64,000 nt of DNA, taken from contig NZ_NOIN01000005.1 of assembly GCF_014596565.1 (NCBI RefSeq), forward strand, positions 372,001 through 436,000. The letters are read 5' to 3'. Below are positions 42,564 through 51,230 of this stretch, in pieces. Made by a program: the position numbers and the translations under genes. Under the pieces are notes generated by a model. That model was not told where the DNA came from. It ran no database searches and saw nothing but the letters and a program-made list of their open reading frames with translations. Source of the stretch: Pseudomonas sp. PSB18 (GTDB lineage Bacteria; Pseudomonadota; Gammaproteobacteria; Pseudomonadales; Pseudomonadaceae). Position 1 is the stretch's first letter. Every line of letters starts with the position of its first letter.

Positions 42564-44261
42564 TCAGGCGCGCTTGTCGCGAATGGCGCAGTTGATATCG
42601 GAGACGATGTGCCCGTCCGCCAGCTTGATGATCCGGTCGGCCAGCTGGAAGTACTGGTCGTCATGGGTGATGATCAGCACCGTCTTGCCGCGCCGCTTGA
42701 GGTCGGGCAGCAGTTCCTCGTAGAAGAACTTCTTGAACGGCGGATCCTGGTCGGCGGCCCATTCGTCGAGCACATACACCGGTCGGTCTTCCATGTAGGC
42801 GCATACCAGGGCCAGGCGTTTCTGCTGGCCATAGGACAAGGCCTTGAGGGTCGAATAACCGAGTCCTTCGATCTTGATCTTGTCGGCCAACCCGAGGGTT
42901 TCCAGGTACTTGCTCGCCAGGTCCGGGTTGCCCTCCTCTTCGTCGGGACCGATCAGGCGGTTGAACAGATGGAAGTCCGAGAACACCGCGGAAAACAGAT
43001 CGCGGTAGTCGCTGCGGCTCTCGTCGGTGATCGCCAAGCCGTCGAGCAGCACCTCTCCGCTTTGCGGGATATAGAGCCCGCACAACACCTTGGCCAGGGT
43101 GCTCTTGCCGCAACCGTTGCCGCCAACGATGTAGATCAGTTCACCGGCCTGTACCGTCAGGTCGATGGGCCCCAGGGAGAAACCGCTTCCGGCATGCTGA
43201 TCCTGATAATGCATCCGCACGCCCTTCAGCTCGATGCTGTCCCAGGTTTTCTTGTGCTCGAGCAGATGCACTTTCGGTGTCTCGACCGCAACGGGTTCGG
43301 GGTGCGGATCGTTGATCGCGAAGCCGAACTCCGCGAGCCGGGTACAGGCGACCCTGCCCGCCGCCAGCACCGGCATCGCCCCCACCAGCAGCGACAGCGG
43401 CCCCATGATGTAGAGCACCGCCAGCACACTGGCGGTCATGACCTTGGGATCGACCGTGCTGACCAGCGGCGCGGCGAACAGCAGGCAACCAATCAGCAAC
43501 GACAGGGTGAACTGGCCCACGTTGTCGGCGGCGGTGTACCACAGGCGCTCGACGAAGTTGTAGCGCGCCACCCGGGTCGAAGACGCCTCGATGGCGGAGC
43601 GGCCGAACCAGCGCCGGCGGATGCCGTTGAGCTTCAGTTCCTTGAGACCGAACACCAGGGCGTGGGTATATTCGTTGAATGCGGTGAATTCATCCCGAAC
43701 CCGATTGGTGGACCTGACGCCGCTGGCGAAGAAGAACAGGTACAAACCCACGCCCAGGACCATCAGCGAAACCGTCAAGGCCAGGACCACCCACGACAGG
43801 TACGCCAGGTAAGCGATGCCGAACAGGAAGACCGTCGCCTCCACCAGTACCGTGGGCATGACGATCAGCGTCGTGTTCAGTTGCGGGATGTCGTTGGTCA
43901 ACATGGTCAGTACGTTGGGCGGACCGCGCCGGTCTACCTCTTCCAGCGGCGTGGCGAGGATCTTGCGACACAGCGCGATGCGCAACCGGGTCATGATCCG
44001 CATGCTGGCGTAGGCCGGGAACAGCGCGGCACCGTTGCGCAGGATCAGCGCTATGGCACTGAGCCCGACAAACCAGTACAGCGCCTGCATGCGATCGCCG
44101 TCATTGTGGATGGCCTGGTTGATCACGCTCACCACCGCGATGGACGCGACCCCGCTGATGACACCACAAATCAAGGTGAAAAACGTTAGCCAGGGATGGT
44201 TGCGCCACAGCAAGCGCATGACCGAACCCGGCTTGGGTTTCTTCTCTTTCTGGTTTTTCAT
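42564..44261 (-). CDS. syrD: Cyclic lipopeptide ABC exporter, SyrD family
   Basis: This 565-aa inner-membrane half-transporter fuses an N-terminal membrane domain (about six hydrophobic segments within residues 20-300) to a C-terminal ATPase. The ATPase has Walker A GGNGCGKST near residue 379, signature LSYGQQKR near 473, and Walker B VYVLDEW near 496. The length and the short cyclic-peptide-exporter architecture match SyrD, which exports syringomycin/syringopeptin-type lipopeptides and is also needed for their full production in P. syringae. It lies 34 nt downstream of the SyrP-like gene on the same strand, with GAGG before the ATG, and upstream of the NRPS genes, so it is probably in their operon. 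Which of the two lipopeptides it exports cannot be read from the sequence. Confidence 0.9.
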   Translation of the reverse strand: MKNQKEKKPKPGSVMRLLWRNHPWLTFFTLICGVISGVASIAVVSVINQAIHNDGDRMQALYWFVGLSAIALILRNGAALFPAYASMRIMTRLRIALCRKILATPLEEVDRRGPPNVLTMLTNDIPQLNTTLIVMPTVLVEATVFLFGIAYLAYLSWVVLALTVSLMVLGVGLYLFFFASGVRSTNRVRDEFTAFNEYTHALVFGLKELKLNGIRRRWFGRSAIEASSTRVARYNFVERLWYTAADNVGQFTLSLLIGCLLFAAPLVSTVDPKVMTASVLAVLYIMGPLSLLVGAMPVLAAGRVACTRLAEFGFAINDPHPEPVAVETPKVHLLEHKKTWDSIELKGVRMHYQDQHAGSGFSLGPIDLTVQAGELIYIVGGNGCGKSTLAKVLCGLYIPQSGEVLLDGLAITDESRSDYRDLFSAVFSDFHLFNRLIGPDEEEGNPDLASKYLETLGLADKIKIEGLGYSTLKALSYGQQKRLALVCAYMEDRPVYVLDEWAADQDPPFKKFFYEELLPDLKRRGKTVLIITHDDQYFQLADRIIKLADGHIVSDINCAIRDKRA

Positions 44262-44295
44262 GGGTTGCTATCCTCGAATGAACTCGCGATATGGC

Positions 44296-45357
44296 TCAGG
44301 CCGGCTGCCAGACGTCGCCCCTGGCGGTCATCTCGCCCATCGCCACCACGATCAGGCGCGGCTCCTCATAGGGATCCCGTGCGTGGGCGGCCAGCATGTT
44401 GTCGAGCATGACCACGTCGCCCTTGCGCCAGTCGAACCTGACGGCGCAGGCCTCATAGGCGTCGCCGACCAGGGTCATGACCTCGTCTTCGATCGGTGTG
44501 CCATCGCCATAACTGACCATGCGCGGCAAACGGTCGGCGCCGAACATGTCGAGCAGGTCTTCGCGCATTTCTTCGCCGAGGCAGAACGGATGGTGCAGCT
44601 GCACCTGGTTGAAGAACGCCGCCTCGCCGGTCCGCGGATGCCGGATCACCGCCGGGCAGAGGGTGCGCACTTGCAGGCTGTCGCCGTCGAGCCATTCGAA
44701 ATCGGTGCCCTGCTCCCGGCAACGCCGTTCGACTTCTCCACGGTCGGTGGTGCCGAAGAACGACTCCCAGCTCGGTTCGACGCCGGCGGTGAAGGTGCGG
44801 CTGTACATCAGCCCTTTTTGTTCGAAGCGTGCCACCACGTCCGCGGGCAGGTGCCGCAGCACTTGTCGGATGTCCGCCAGCGGCGTCGCGCCGCCGACCC
44901 GCGAAGGCTGTTCGCAATAGAACCACTGCTTGCGAGGCCAGCTTTCCAGGTGTGAGCTCTCGTTGTGGTAGAGGATCATTTCCCGTTCGGGATAAGGCGT
45001 GGAGCGATAGACGTTACGCCCACCCTCCTTCTTCGGCAGATCGCCGTAACTGCCATGCAGCCCGGGGGACAAGGCTTCGGCAAACGCTTCGAAGGCCGGC
45101 ACCGAGGCGAGCTCGAAGCCGCGAAACAGCACCGCGCCGTGGCGGCACAGCAAGGCCTCGATAGCCTCGCGATGGGTACCGGCCCACGCCGACGGGTCCA
45201 AACCCGTGGCGATCGCTTCGATCACCACCGGCAGGCTCAGGCCATCGGCGAGCAGCGACAAGCGGACCTGCCCTTCGATTGCCTGACCGGGCCAGGAAAG
45301 CGAATCCGCCGTCCCGTCATCGCTCATCACGGGCGAAGCGTTAGTTTGAAGACTCAT
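44296..45357 (-). CDS. syrP: SyrP-like Fe(II)/2-oxoglutarate hydroxylase (TauD fold)
   Basis: This 353-aa soluble enzyme has the TauD/TfdA fold. The iron ligands are visible as H131-x-E133 in YHNESSH and the distal H325 in AAHARDPYEEPR, with R334 placed to bind 2-oxoglutarate. In syringomycin biosynthesis SyrP beta-hydroxylates the Asp tethered to module 8 of SyrE, and mycins of P. corrugata also contain 3-hydroxy-Asp. No Asp-loading module exists in the NRPS genes of this window, so its substrate carrier is probably elsewhere. The ATG has AGGAG seven bases upstream. It is divergent from the syrB1 homologue across a 347-nt promoter region. Assignment to SyrP rather than another TauD-like tailoring enzyme rests on context and overall similarity. 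Confidence 0.8.
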   Translation of the reverse strand: MSLQTNASPVMSDDGTADSLSWPGQAIEGQVRLSLLADGLSLPVVIEAIATGLDPSAWAGTHREAIEALLCRHGAVLFRGFELASVPAFEAFAEALSPGLHGSYGDLPKKEGGRNVYRSTPYPEREMILYHNESSHLESWPRKQWFYCEQPSRVGGATPLADIRQVLRHLPADVVARFEQKGLMYSRTFTAGVEPSWESFFGTTDRGEVERRCREQGTDFEWLDGDSLQVRTLCPAVIRHPRTGEAAFFNQVQLHHPFCLGEEMREDLLDMFGADRLPRMVSYGDGTPIEDEVMTLVGDAYEACAVRFDWRKGDVVMLDNMLAAHARDPYEEPRLIVVAMGEMTARGDVWQPA

Positions 45358-45533
45358 GCATCACTCCTGAACCACGGATCCGCGGATCCACGTCGTACGG
45401 GGCAAAACCAATGCGCCCCACTGTCGGGCAAGGATAGAAACACTGATCAACGGTGATGTCTGGCACCGCAAACCGGGACAGAGCCGACACGCCTGGTTAC
45501 ACCGTCGCTGTCGACCTTCATCCCAAAGCGGCT

Positions 45534-45553
45534 TGTCCCCATTTCCCGCGACA
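45534..45553. promoter_or_regulatory. Candidate syr-syp box (SyrF/SalA-type LuxR site)
   Basis: TGTCCCCATTTCCCGCGACA matches the syr-syp box as I recall it (TGtCccg-N6-cggGACA) in 12 of 14 defined positions with the right spacing. It lies 151 nt upstream of the syrB1 ATG and 176 nt from the divergent syrP start, so one dimeric site could serve both directions. No second site with this spacing was found in the 309-nt region in front of the NRPS. The regulator gene is not in the window. Confidence 0.55.
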
Positions 45554-45704
45554 GACGCCGGCACGAAGTCGGTGCTGAAATGCGGCAGCTGCGAATCGCA
45601 CAGGCGCATTAAACGATCCCGTGGGCCGCAGTGACGTCTCGAGTGCAACGGTTTTCGCAAACGCGCAAATACGCTGCGCCTGGCAATTAACAGGAGCGTT
45701 AGTC

Positions 45705-47549
45705 ATGCCGATTAAGAACACTGGCGGATCGGTCAACCCCGCGCCAGCCCCCCTCACGCCCGGTGCATTCCTGCATGAAATCTTTACCGCCCGGGCCCGT
45801 GAATTCCCCGAGCGAACGGCCGTCTCCGACGCCTCGCGCACGTTGAGTTACGCGCAACTCGATGCGGCCTCGTCGCAACTGGCTGCCCGTCTTCGCCAGG
45901 AAGGCGTCAAGGACGGCATGCTGGTCGGGATGAGCCTGACACGCAGCGTCGACCTGGTCGTCAGCCTGCTGGGCATCCTCAAGGCCGGCGGTGCCTACGT
46001 CCCGGTCGACCCGCAATACCCCGGCAAGCGCGTCGAACACATCGTGCGCGACAGCGGCCTGAGCCTGATGATCGGCGAGCCCGCCGAGCTGGCGCAGAGC
46101 CCGTCCGTGCGCGTCCTGCCCCTGGCCAATCTGCTGGCCGGCCCGGCACTGGAACCGATTGGCGAGGTCGACCGCCGCAACCCCGACCAGGCACCGGCCT
46201 ACGTCATCTACACCTCCGGTTCCACCGGCGAGCCCAAGGGTGTGCTGGTGGCCCACGCCAACGTCAGCCGCCTGCTGGAAAGCACCCAACGTGAATACGC
46301 TTTCAACGAGCACGATGTCTGGTCGATGTTCCACTCCATCGGCTTCGATTTTTCGGTCTGGGAGATCTGGGGCGCGCTGGCCCACGGCGGCCACGTGGCT
46401 GTCGTGCCTTACGACGTGTCGCGCTCGCCAACCGCCACCCGTCAATGGCTGGTCGACCGGGGCGTGACCGTCCTGAGCCAGACCCCATCGGCTTTCCGTG
46501 GCCTCGAAGAGGCGGACCGCCAGGCGAAGGCGCCACTAGCGCTGCGCTACGTGGTCTTCGGTGGCGAGGCGCTGCCGGCCACGGTATTGCGCCCCTGGGT
46601 CGAACGCCATGGCGACCGGAAGCCTGCACTGATCAACATGTACGGCATCACCGAAGCCACGGTGCACACCACCTTCAAGCGCGTACTGGGCCAGGACCTG
46701 GAAAGCGCGGCCATGGTCTCGATCGGTGCCCCGCTGGATGGCTGGCGCTTGAACCTGCTCGATGCCGACCGGCAACCCGTGCCCCAGGGCACCGCCGGTG
46801 AGCTGTACATCGAAGGGGCCGGCGTGGCGCTGGGTTACCTGAACCGCCCGACCCTGAACAGCGAGCGCTTCGTACAGTTGCCAGGAACCTCAAGTCGCGC
46901 CTATCGCACGGGTGATCTGGTGGTGTTGGGCGATGACGGTGAGTACCGCTACGCCGGGCGTTGCGACGAACAACTGAAGATCCGCGGTTTCCGCATCGAG
47001 CCCGGCGAGGTCGAAGCCTGCCTGCAAACCAGCCCCGCCGTGGCCGCCGCCCATGTGGCCGGTCACGATTTCGGCGATGGCGACTGGCGCCTGGTCACCT
47101 ACGTGGTACCGACCCAGGGCGTGAATGCCTGGACCGAACAGGTGCGCAGCGAAGTCGCCGCGCTGGTGGCCGCGAACCTGCCGGACTACATGCGTCCTTC
47201 GGCCTACATCGCCCTGGCGCAACTGCCGGTCACCGACCACGGCAAGATCGACAAGCAACGCCTGCCCTCGCCCGAATCCGTTGAAGCCACCGTGCAACAC
47301 GCGGCCGACGGCCTTACCGAGCAAGAGCAGTTCGTGCTCAAGGTCTGGTCGCAGGACATCGGCCTGAAGAACATCGGCCTGAATGATGACTTCTTCGACT
47401 TTGGCGGTACCTCCCTGGCACTGATCCGCTCCCTGAGCACCTTCAAGGCCCATTACCAAGTCAACCTGGACCCTGGCGTGTTGGCCAACGGTGCGACCGC
47501 CAAGGTATTGGCCGACTGCATCCAACGCTCCCTCGTCCAAGCCCACTGA
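45705..47549 (+). CDS. syrB1: SyrB1-like A-T didomain that loads threonine
   Basis: This 614-aa stand-alone NRPS didomain activates L-Thr and holds it as a thioester for chlorination. The A domain has its core [10 protein letters not shown] near residue 165 and specificity residues D-F-W-S-V-G-M-V-H, a threonine code with Ser replacing the usual Asn, as I recall for SyrB1. The T domain has [11 protein letters not shown] near residues 560-570. The start chosen is the ATG with AGGAG eight bases upstream; an in-frame longer reading exists from 45621 but has no ribosome site. It is first in a plus-strand trio with the halogenase (17 nt downstream) and the aminoacyltransferase. The length agrees with SyrB1. 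Confidence 0.92.
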   Translation: MPIKNTGGSVNPAPAPLTPGAFLHEIFTARAREFPERTAVSDASRTLSYAQLDAASSQLAARLRQEGVKDGMLVGMSLTRSVDLVVSLLGILKAGGAYVPVDPQYPGKRVEHIVRDSGLSLMIGEPAELAQSPSVRVLPLANLLAGPALEPIGEVDRRNPDQAPAYVIYTSGSTGEPKGVLVAHANVSRLLESTQREYAFNEHDVWSMFHSIGFDFSVWEIWGALAHGGHVAVVPYDVSRSPTATRQWLVDRGVTVLSQTPSAFRGLEEADRQAKAPLALRYVVFGGEALPATVLRPWVERHGDRKPALINMYGITEATVHTTFKRVLGQDLESAAMVSIGAPLDGWRLNLLDADRQPVPQGTAGELYIEGAGVALGYLNRPTLNSERFVQLPGTSSRAYRTGDLVVLGDDGEYRYAGRCDEQLKIRGFRIEPGEVEACLQTSPAVAAAHVAGHDFGDGDWRLVTYVVPTQGVNAWTEQVRSEVAALVAANLPDYMRPSAYIALAQLPVTDHGKIDKQRLPSPESVEATVQHAADGLTEQEQFVLKVWSQDIGLKNIGLNDDFFDFGGTSLALIRSLSTFKAHYQVNLDPGVLANGATAKVLADCIQRSLVQAH

Positions 47550-47566
47550 CCGAAAAGGAACAGCCC

Positions 47567-48502
47567 ATGAGCAAGAAATTCGCCTTGACCCCGGAAGAAC
47601 GCGCGTCCTTCGAGAAGAACGGTTTCATCGGTCCTTTCGACGCCTATACCCCCGAAGAAATGAAAGAAACCTGGAAACGCACCCGCCTGCGCCTGCTCGA
47701 CCGCAGTGCCGCGGCCTACCAGGACCTGGATGCGATTTCCGCCGGCACCAACATTGCCAACTATGATCGCCACCTGGACGACGAATTCCTCGCCAGCCAC
47801 ATCTGCCGTCCGCAGATCTGCGACCGCGTCGAAAGCATCCTCGGTCCGGATGTACTGTGCTGGCGCACCGAGTTCTTCCCCAAATACCCCGGCGACGAAG
47901 GCACCGACTGGCACCAGGCCGACACCTTCGCCAACGCCTCGGGCAAGCCGCAGATCCTGTGGCCGGAGAACGAAGACTTCGGCGGCACCATCACCGTCTG
48001 GACCGCGTTCACAGACGCCAACATCGCCAATGGTTGCCTGCAGTTCATTCCTGGCACCCAGAACAGCATGAACTACGACGAAACCAAGCGCATGGCCTAC
48101 GATCCCGATGCCAACCACAGCTCGGTGGTCAAGGATGGCGTGCGCCGCGGCTTCTTCGGCTACGACTATCGCCAACTGCAGATCGACGAGAACTTCAAGC
48201 CTGACGAATCCGCCGCGGTGCCGATGCAGATGAAGGCCGGCCAGTTCATCATTTTCTGGTCGACCCTGATGCACGCCTCCTACCCTCACAGCGGCGAGTC
48301 CCAGGACATGCGCATGGGCTTCGCCTCGCGCTATGTCCCGTCCTTCGTGAAGATCTACCCGGACTCCGAGCACATCGAGGAGTACGGCGGTCGCATCAGC
48401 CTTGAGAAATACGGCGCGGTCCAGGTGATCGGGGACAAGACCCCGGAATACAACCGCCTTGTCACCCATACCACCCGAGGCAAGAAATTCGAAGCGGTCT
48501 GA
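47567..48502 (+). CDS. syrB2: SyrB2-like non-heme iron threonine halogenase
   Basis: This 311-aa Fe(II)/2-oxoglutarate/chloride-dependent enzyme chlorinates the methyl group of Thr bound to SyrB1. The diagnostic change is H116-Q-A118 in DWHQADT: the usual carboxylate ligand is replaced by Ala, leaving a site for chloride. The second His is H236 in LMHASYPH and the 2-oxoglutarate Arg is about R255, one residue later than in SyrB2 as I remember its numbering. The length is that of SyrB2. It sits between the carrier protein gene and the aminoacyltransferase gene, with AAGGA before its ATG. Halogenase activity is strongly supported by these residues. Confidence 0.95.
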   Translation: MSKKFALTPEERASFEKNGFIGPFDAYTPEEMKETWKRTRLRLLDRSAAAYQDLDAISAGTNIANYDRHLDDEFLASHICRPQICDRVESILGPDVLCWRTEFFPKYPGDEGTDWHQADTFANASGKPQILWPENEDFGGTITVWTAFTDANIANGCLQFIPGTQNSMNYDETKRMAYDPDANHSSVVKDGVRRGFFGYDYRQLQIDENFKPDESAAVPMQMKAGQFIIFWSTLMHASYPHSGESQDMRMGFASRYVPSFVKIYPDSEHIEEYGGRISLEKYGAVQVIGDKTPEYNRLVTHTTRGKKFEAV

Positions 48503-48561
48503 TTTTTCAGTGCCATAAGACAGTGGCATGCGTAACGTGCCTGACAGGAGTCCCCCAATCC

Positions 48562-49773
48562 ATGACTATTTCCACTGACGCAGCGACGCGCCTGTGCGAG
48601 ACCGTGAGGATGCTTAGGCACCTTGCCATCCATCTGCCCGATCCCATTTGCCTGAGCTTTCTCGCTCAGGCAAATGAGCCGCCACCCGACCAGGCCTCCC
48701 CCAGCGTGAGAGCCACGGAACGGGCGGTCAGCGCCACCTTCGCACGCATCGGTGTCAAAGCCGTGCAGTACGTGCACGATGGCGAGGCGCAGCTGTCTTC
48801 CTTCGAGATGTTTATCAGCAAGAAAATCTGCCAGGCGCTGGATTTTTCCTATGACCACTTCGACGAGTTCGAAAGCGTCAGGGAATTCGGGCGCCTGGTC
48901 AGACACTTCGATTTCAGTGGTTCGGTGCCCGAGGTTGAAACGGTGCACCTGATCACCCGCGACAACGTCGCGTTGTCAGTGCATGCCAGCACGGATCAGA
49001 ACCGCCCGGCGATCGTCCTGGCACTGCCCTGCGGTATGCCGTTCGACCTGTGTCGCGACTGGTTCAATGCCCTGAGCGAGCGATTCTTCGTGGTCACCTG
49101 GGAGACCCGGGGGCTGTTCGGTTCCTGTACCTCGTTCGACCAGCTCTCCGTGGACACCGATGCCCAGGTCGGCGACCTGATTAACGTAATGAACCACTAC
49201 GAGCTGCCCAATGCGCACTTGATGGGCATCTGCGGCGGCGCGGTGATCGCATTGAGCGCCGCCGCCACCCACCCCGAGCGGGTGAGTTCCCTGAGCCTGT
49301 GGCACGGCGACTACAACCTTGGCGACAACAGCCTGCGCACCGCCCATCAGCAGAATTTCGAATGGCTGATGGAGTCGGCCGCCGTGGACCGCAACGAAGC
49401 CAGCGACTTGCAGGCGTTGTTCCTGGACCAGGCGACACTGGCGACCATTCCGGATTCGATCGCCCATGCGGCGCTCTACCCCTACGTCAACGAGGAGCTG
49501 TTCTACCGTTATGCACGGCTCAACGATGCGTTGAACAAGACCGAGCTGCAGTCACGGTTGGGACAGATCAGCGTGCCGACGCTGGTGGTTGCCGGCGACG
49601 CCGACGAAACCACCCACATCGGCGGCTCCCAGCGCATTGCCGAGTCCATCAGCGACGCCCTGTTGCATGTGGAGAGCAATGGTAGTCACCTGGCGTTCTT
49701 CGAGTCGACCCATCACTCGAAACAGACCGCCTTCCGCTTCCTTGAATCGACCCTGGAATCGGTCGCCGTCTGA
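48562..49773 (+). CDS. syrC: SyrC-like aminoacyltransferase (alpha/beta hydrolase)
   Basis: This 403-aa protein moves (chloro)threonyl from the SyrB1 carrier to the last T domain of a mycin synthetase. The catalytic residues fall at Cys224 (GICGG), Asp348 (GDADE) and His376 (SNGSH), the same numbers I recall for SyrC, which also supports the ATG at 48562 with CAGGAG upstream over the longer reading from 48523. A nucleophilic Cys instead of Ser fits transacylation rather than hydrolysis. The recipient module is not in this window. A perfect 12-bp inverted repeat lies inside the coding region (48646-48675). Confidence 0.93.
   Translation: MTISTDAATRLCETVRMLRHLAIHLPDPICLSFLAQANEPPPDQASPSVRATERAVSATFARIGVKAVQYVHDGEAQLSSFEMFISKKICQALDFSYDHFDEFESVREFGRLVRHFDFSGSVPEVETVHLITRDNVALSVHASTDQNRPAIVLALPCGMPFDLCRDWFNALSERFFVVTWETRGLFGSCTSFDQLSVDTDAQVGDLINVMNHYELPNAHLMGICGGAVIALSAAATHPERVSSLSLWHGDYNLGDNSLRTAHQQNFEWLMESAAVDRNEASDLQALFLDQATLATIPDSIAHAALYPYVNEELFYRYARLNDALNKTELQSRLGQISVPTLVVAGDADETTHIGGSQRIAESISDALLHVESNGSHLAFFESTHHSKQTAFRFLESTLESVAV
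48646..48675. repeat. Perfect inverted repeat inside syrC
   Basis: ATTTGCCTGAGC and its exact complement GCTCAGGCAAAT flank a 6-nt loop (TTTCTC), 84 nt into the syrC coding region. In RNA this would be a strong hairpin. There is no T run after it, so simple termination is unlikely. Confidence 0.7.
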
Positions 49774-49817
49774 GCTGCAAGACAGACGCCTGCCCTGATG
49801 CCCGTCAGTCGATCCTC

Positions 49818-50300
49818 AAACCTGTGGGAGCAAAGCTTGCTCGCGACTACGGTACGTCAGTCAGCAACAATGTTGACTGGTCTGCCGCTATCGCGAGCAA
49901 GCTTTGCTCCCACAGGTTTTGCGCCGTTAGATCCTTGATCTGACTGGCATCAGGCTCTGCCCGCCTTTGGACTCATGACCTGAGCACGGTGCCAACCATT
50001 GAGGTCGGCACCTTGTGGTTGAACAGACACATCCTGTTCAAGGCGGGCTGATGCCAGTGAGTCAAGCCACAAACCTGTGGGAGCAAAGCTTGCTCGCGAT
50101 TACGGTACGTCGGTCAGCAACAGTGTTGACTGGTCTGCCGCTATCGCGAGCAAGCTTTGCTCCCACAGGTTTTGCGCCGCTGGATCCTTGATCTGACTGG
50201 CATCAGGCTCTGCCCGCCTTTGGACTCATGACCTGAGCACGGTGCCAACCATTGAGGTCGGTACCCTATGGTCGAACATGCAGTGTGCTCAAGGCGCGCT
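49818..50300. repeat. Tandem duplication (253-nt period) carrying two REPINs
   Basis: Two near-identical units start at 49818 and 50071. Each holds a REP doublet in inverted orientation (49824-49846 with 49891-49913; 50077-50099 with 50144-50166), followed by the same roughly 130 nt of flanking sequence. The second unit runs into the 3' end of the GFA-family gene, whose stop is at 50289. No gene is seen between 49774 and 50288; the stretch is this repeat region downstream of syrC, and it probably marks the end of the tailoring cluster. Confidence 0.85.
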
Positions 50301-50651
50301 GACCACACTTCGACTTTTGCCATCGACCTGACGCAACGGCAGGGCGCGGTAATCCAATCCATCGATACAGCACGCATTCACGCTGAGAACCTCAGGGTTG
50401 CTGCGACGTCGGTGGTACACATAGATCCCGCATGTAGCGCAAAAGTAATGCTGGGCCACGCCGCTGTTCCAGCGATACAGACGTAGCGCGTCTTCACCAC
50501 GGCTGATACGAAAATGCTCCCGCGGCACCGTGGCCATCAACGCATTGCGCTTGCTGCAAAGCGAACAGTCGCAACTGATCAATTCATCAAGTTCGGCCTC
50601 AAAAGCGAAGCCAACCGCTCCACAATGACAGGCGCCCGTGTACTTCATCAT
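50289..50651 (-). CDS. GFA/CENP-V domain protein
   Basis: This 120-aa protein is of the family named after glutathione-dependent formaldehyde-activating enzyme (Gfa) and CENP-V. It has the zinc-ligand pattern CHC near residue 8, CDCSLC near residue 28 and CATC near residue 70. Most bacterial members have unproven substrates, with glutathione-linked aldehyde chemistry proposed. Two adjacent ATGs start the frame, with GGAG upstream. Its 3' end lies in the second copy of the REPIN-bearing duplication. It is oriented away from the lipopeptide cluster and is not evidently part of it. Confidence 0.85.
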   Translation of the reverse strand: MMKYTGACHCGAVGFAFEAELDELISCDCSLCSKRNALMATVPREHFRISRGEDALRLYRWNSGVAQHYFCATCGIYVYHRRRSNPEVLSVNACCIDGLDYRALPLRQVDGKSRSVVSAP

Positions 50652-50742
50652 GGGTATGTCTCCATCGTCAGTGAGTTCGCCGTCTCATCGTAGTGGATTA
50701 TCCACCGCGCTGCGTCGGAGGTTCGAAGATCCTGCAGACATT

Positions 50743-50773
50743 AAAAAGCCCCGATACCGCACGGTACCGAGGC
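50743..50773 (-). terminator. Intrinsic terminator of the AhpD-like gene
   Basis: On the minus strand GCCTCGGTACC, loop GTGC, then GGTATCGGGGC followed by TTTTT forms a stem of 11 paired positions with G-T pairs. It begins 23 nt after the stop of the carboxymuconolactone decarboxylase family gene. Confidence 0.8.
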
Positions 50774-50795
50774 CAGGTGCCTGCACCCGCAGGCT

Positions 50796-51137
50796 CTATT
50801 TTTTCAGCGAGTCGTACGCTTCCAACGTGCGTAACGAATAGATGTAGGCAGCACCGGCGTTGAGCGAAACTGCGGTTGCCAACGTAGCCGCCACTTCTTC
50901 GCGGCTCGCTCCAGCCTTGATCGCCGCGTCCGCGTGGACGGCGATGCATCCGTCACAATGGGTGGTGACAGCGACGGCAATCGAAATCAACTCACGGGTT
51001 TTCGCATCCAGCACATCGTTTTCGGCTGAGGCCTCGCCAAGGGCCATGTAGGCCTTGACCATCTTAGGGTTGCTCTTTCCGAGCGCACCGAAAGCCTTCT
51101 GGATGGTGGGTAGCAGTTCGGACCAGTTATTGAACAT
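50796..51137 (-). CDS. AhpD-like carboxymuconolactone decarboxylase family protein
   Basis: This 113-aa protein is all-helical and has the redox motif C-x-x-C-x-x-x-H (CDGCIAVH) of AhpD-like peroxidase/disulfide proteins. A role in peroxide or disulfide reduction is likely but the partner is unknown. The ATG at 51135-51137 is preferred because AGGAG lies upstream; a longer frame to 51251 has no such site and a low-complexity start. The gene is divergent from an AraC regulator 93 nt away, a usual arrangement for local control, and a terminator follows it. Confidence 0.85.
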   Translation of the reverse strand: MFNNWSELLPTIQKAFGALGKSNPKMVKAYMALGEASAENDVLDAKTRELISIAVAVTTHCDGCIAVHADAAIKAGASREEVAATLATAVSLNAGAAYIYSLRTLEAYDSLKK

Positions 51138-51230
51138 CGCATGACTCCTGAGCAAGTTGGTGTACTGTTTCGACAGGCTCAGTCTCCCCCCAGGGCGTGA
51201 TTCGGGTTTGTCCGATCCACTCAAATTTTT

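Noticed and set aside
45457..45480. TGTCTGG with CGGGACA as a second syr-syp box.
   Set aside because: The half-sites are separated by 10 nt instead of 6, so the dyad spacing is wrong.
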